A stretch of DNA of 64,000 nt from Microbacterium sp. SYP-A9085. GTDB lineage: Bacteria > Actinomycetota > Actinomycetes > Actinomycetales > Microbacteriaceae. The position numbers were made by a program, and so were the translations under genes. How positions within the stretch are numbered: the stretch's first letter is position 1; each line of letters starts with the position of its first letter. The stretch covers positions 310,001 to 374,000 of the forward strand of contig NZ_WJII01000002.1 in the NCBI RefSeq assembly GCF_009649635.1. The letters are read 5' to 3'. Below, one piece after another: positions 63,025-64,000 of this stretch. The notes below the pieces were generated by a model that worked only from the letters and a program-made list of their open reading frames with translations, did not search any database and had not been told where the DNA came from.

Positions 63025-64000
63025 GCGGCGGCCTCCGTGGGGTTCTCGCCGGCCATCATCAGGCCGAGCACGTCGCGGGGCGTGTCCCCGGGCACTATGC
63101 CGACGATGGCGCCGCGGTACATCACGGCGATCCGGTCGGCGAGCGCGACGACCTCGTCGAGCTCGGTGGAGACCACGACCACCGGCACTCCGGCGTCGCG
63201 GGTGGCGATGATGCGCTTGTGGATGAACTCGATCGATCCGACATCCACGCCGCGGGTGGGCTGCAGCGCCAGCAGCAGCTTGAGATCGCGGCTGAGTTCG
63301 CGGGCTATCACGAGCTTCTGCTGGTTGCCGCCGGACAGGGACCCGGCGGCGCTGGCGGGACCCTGCGTGCGGATGTCGAACTCGGCGATCTTCTCGTGCG
63401 CGAAATCGTCCAGCACGCCGCGCCGCACGGTGCCCAGCGTCTGGAAGCGCGCGTCGGAGCTGCGGTCGAGGATGAGGTTCTCGGCGACCGTGAAGGAGCC
63501 GACCAGGCCGTCCTCCTGACGGTCCTCGGGCACGAATCCCACGCCCTCGTCGAGGATGCCGCGCACGCCCTTGCCGAGGAGCTCCTCGCCGTCGAGGGTT
63601 ATCGACCCGGTGACCTTCTCCTGAAGGCCCACGATCGCCTCGGCAAGCTCGGTCTGGCCGTTGCCCTGCACGCCGGCCACCGCGAGCACCTCCCCGGGGC
63701 GGACGTCGAAGCCGACGTTGTCCACGACCACGGCGCCCTGGGCGGACAGCACGCGCAGGTCGCGGATCTGCAGCCCGCCGGTGCCGATCCGCGGCGGGTC
63801 CTTGTGCACGGTCAGCTCGACGGCGCGGCCCACCATCATCGAGGCCAGCTGCGCGTTCGTCTCGGTGGGGCTGGCCTCGCCGATCACCTTGCCCAGCCGC
63901 ACCACGGTGATCCGGTCGGCGACCGCGCGCACCTCGCGCAGCTTGTGGGTGATGAACACAATCGCGGTGCCGTCGTCCCGCAGCTGCCGCATGATCCCCA
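63021..64000 (-). CDS. Nucleoside-type ABC importer ATPase (5' end beyond the window)
   Basis: About 325 C-terminal residues are visible; the start lies past the right edge. The visible part holds the end of a first ATPase domain (IVFITHKLREVRAVADRITVVRLG) and a complete second one (VAGVQGNGQTELAEAI as Walker A, SLSGGNQQKLVIARELS signature, LQPTRGVDVGS Walker B), the double-ATPase layout of sugar and nucleoside importers. Salvage genes add, deoA and cdd follow in the same operon, so nucleosides are the likely cargo. Confidence 0.92.
   Translation of the reverse strand, partial: GIMRQLRDDGTAIVFITHKLREVRAVADRITVVRLGKVIGEASPTETNAQLASMMVGRAVELTVHKDPPRIGTGGLQIRDLRVLSAQGAVVVDNVGFDVRPGEVLAVAGVQGNGQTELAEAIVGLQEKVTGSITLDGEELLGKGVRGILDEGVGFVPEDRQEDGLVGSFTVAENLILDRSSDARFQTLGTVRRGVLDDFAHEKIAEFDIRTQGPASAAGSLSGGNQQKLVIARELSRDLKLLLALQPTRGVDVGSIEFIHKRIIATRDAGVPVVVVSTELDEVVALADRIAVMYRGAIVGIVPGDTPRDVLGLMMAGENPTEAAA

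Overview
The window is 64 kb of high-GC, densely packed chromosome. GTG starts, many 4-bp ATGA/GTGA stop-start overlaps, promoters that appear to sit directly on start codons, an acyl-CoA carboxylase with an epsilon subunit, and the overall gene set point to an actinobacterium of the Microbacteriaceae, most likely Microbacterium. This is inferred from gene content; no ribosomal RNA is present. I see no tRNA, rRNA, CRISPR array, transposase or phage gene.

Region 1 (1-23.7 kb) is a cell-wall glycopolymer locus. It holds two GT2/TagF-type fusion polymerases (one cut by the left edge), a tandem double TagF-type transferase, a further GT2 enzyme, a fused cytidylyltransferase/short-chain reductase expected to make CDP-ribitol, a DUF4012 membrane protein, an OafA/SGNH acyltransferase, the dTDP-rhamnose genes rmlA, rmlB and a fused rmlCD, a two-component Wzm/Wzt-type (TagGH-like) exporter, a secreted SH3/FG-GAP protein, a GT4 glycosyltransferase and an LCP-family ligase. 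Together they can make precursors, polymerise, decorate, export and attach a polyol-phosphate, rhamnose-containing wall polymer.

Region 2 (23.6-42.2 kb) is housekeeping: purE and purK, a PH-domain membrane protein, biotin ligase, acyl-CoA carboxylase beta, epsilon and biotinylated alpha subunits, a three-gene two-component operon with a kinase-like third protein, an RNA m5U methyltransferase, Maf, a lipoprotein, an LpdA-type flavoprotein, and purine nucleoside phosphorylase with a phosphopentomutase-like enzyme. BirA would biotinylate the alpha subunit encoded about 9 kb away.

Region 3 (42.4-50.8 kb) is a GNAT gene followed by a complete mannitol PTS island: a PRD regulator divergent from an operon for a small EIIB-like protein, HPr, enzyme I, MtlA, MtlF and MtlD. 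A divergent control region carries two inverted repeats.

Region 4 (51-64 kb) has a DUF559-type gene among 82-bp palindromic elements, a four-gene peptide ABC transporter, and a nucleoside-salvage operon (add, deoA, cdd and a BmpA-type nucleoside ABC importer cut by the right edge).

The main non-genic signals are: at least nine genes with a TAnnnT hexamer exactly 6-7 nt before the start codon (leaderless promoters); two arrays of a 20-bp repeat flanking punA-pgm, each running into such a promoter; three 82-bp imperfect palindromes around one DUF559 gene, one of which encodes its C-terminus and stop codon; and a DnaA-box-like 9-mer at the identical distance upstream of both DUF559 paralogues.
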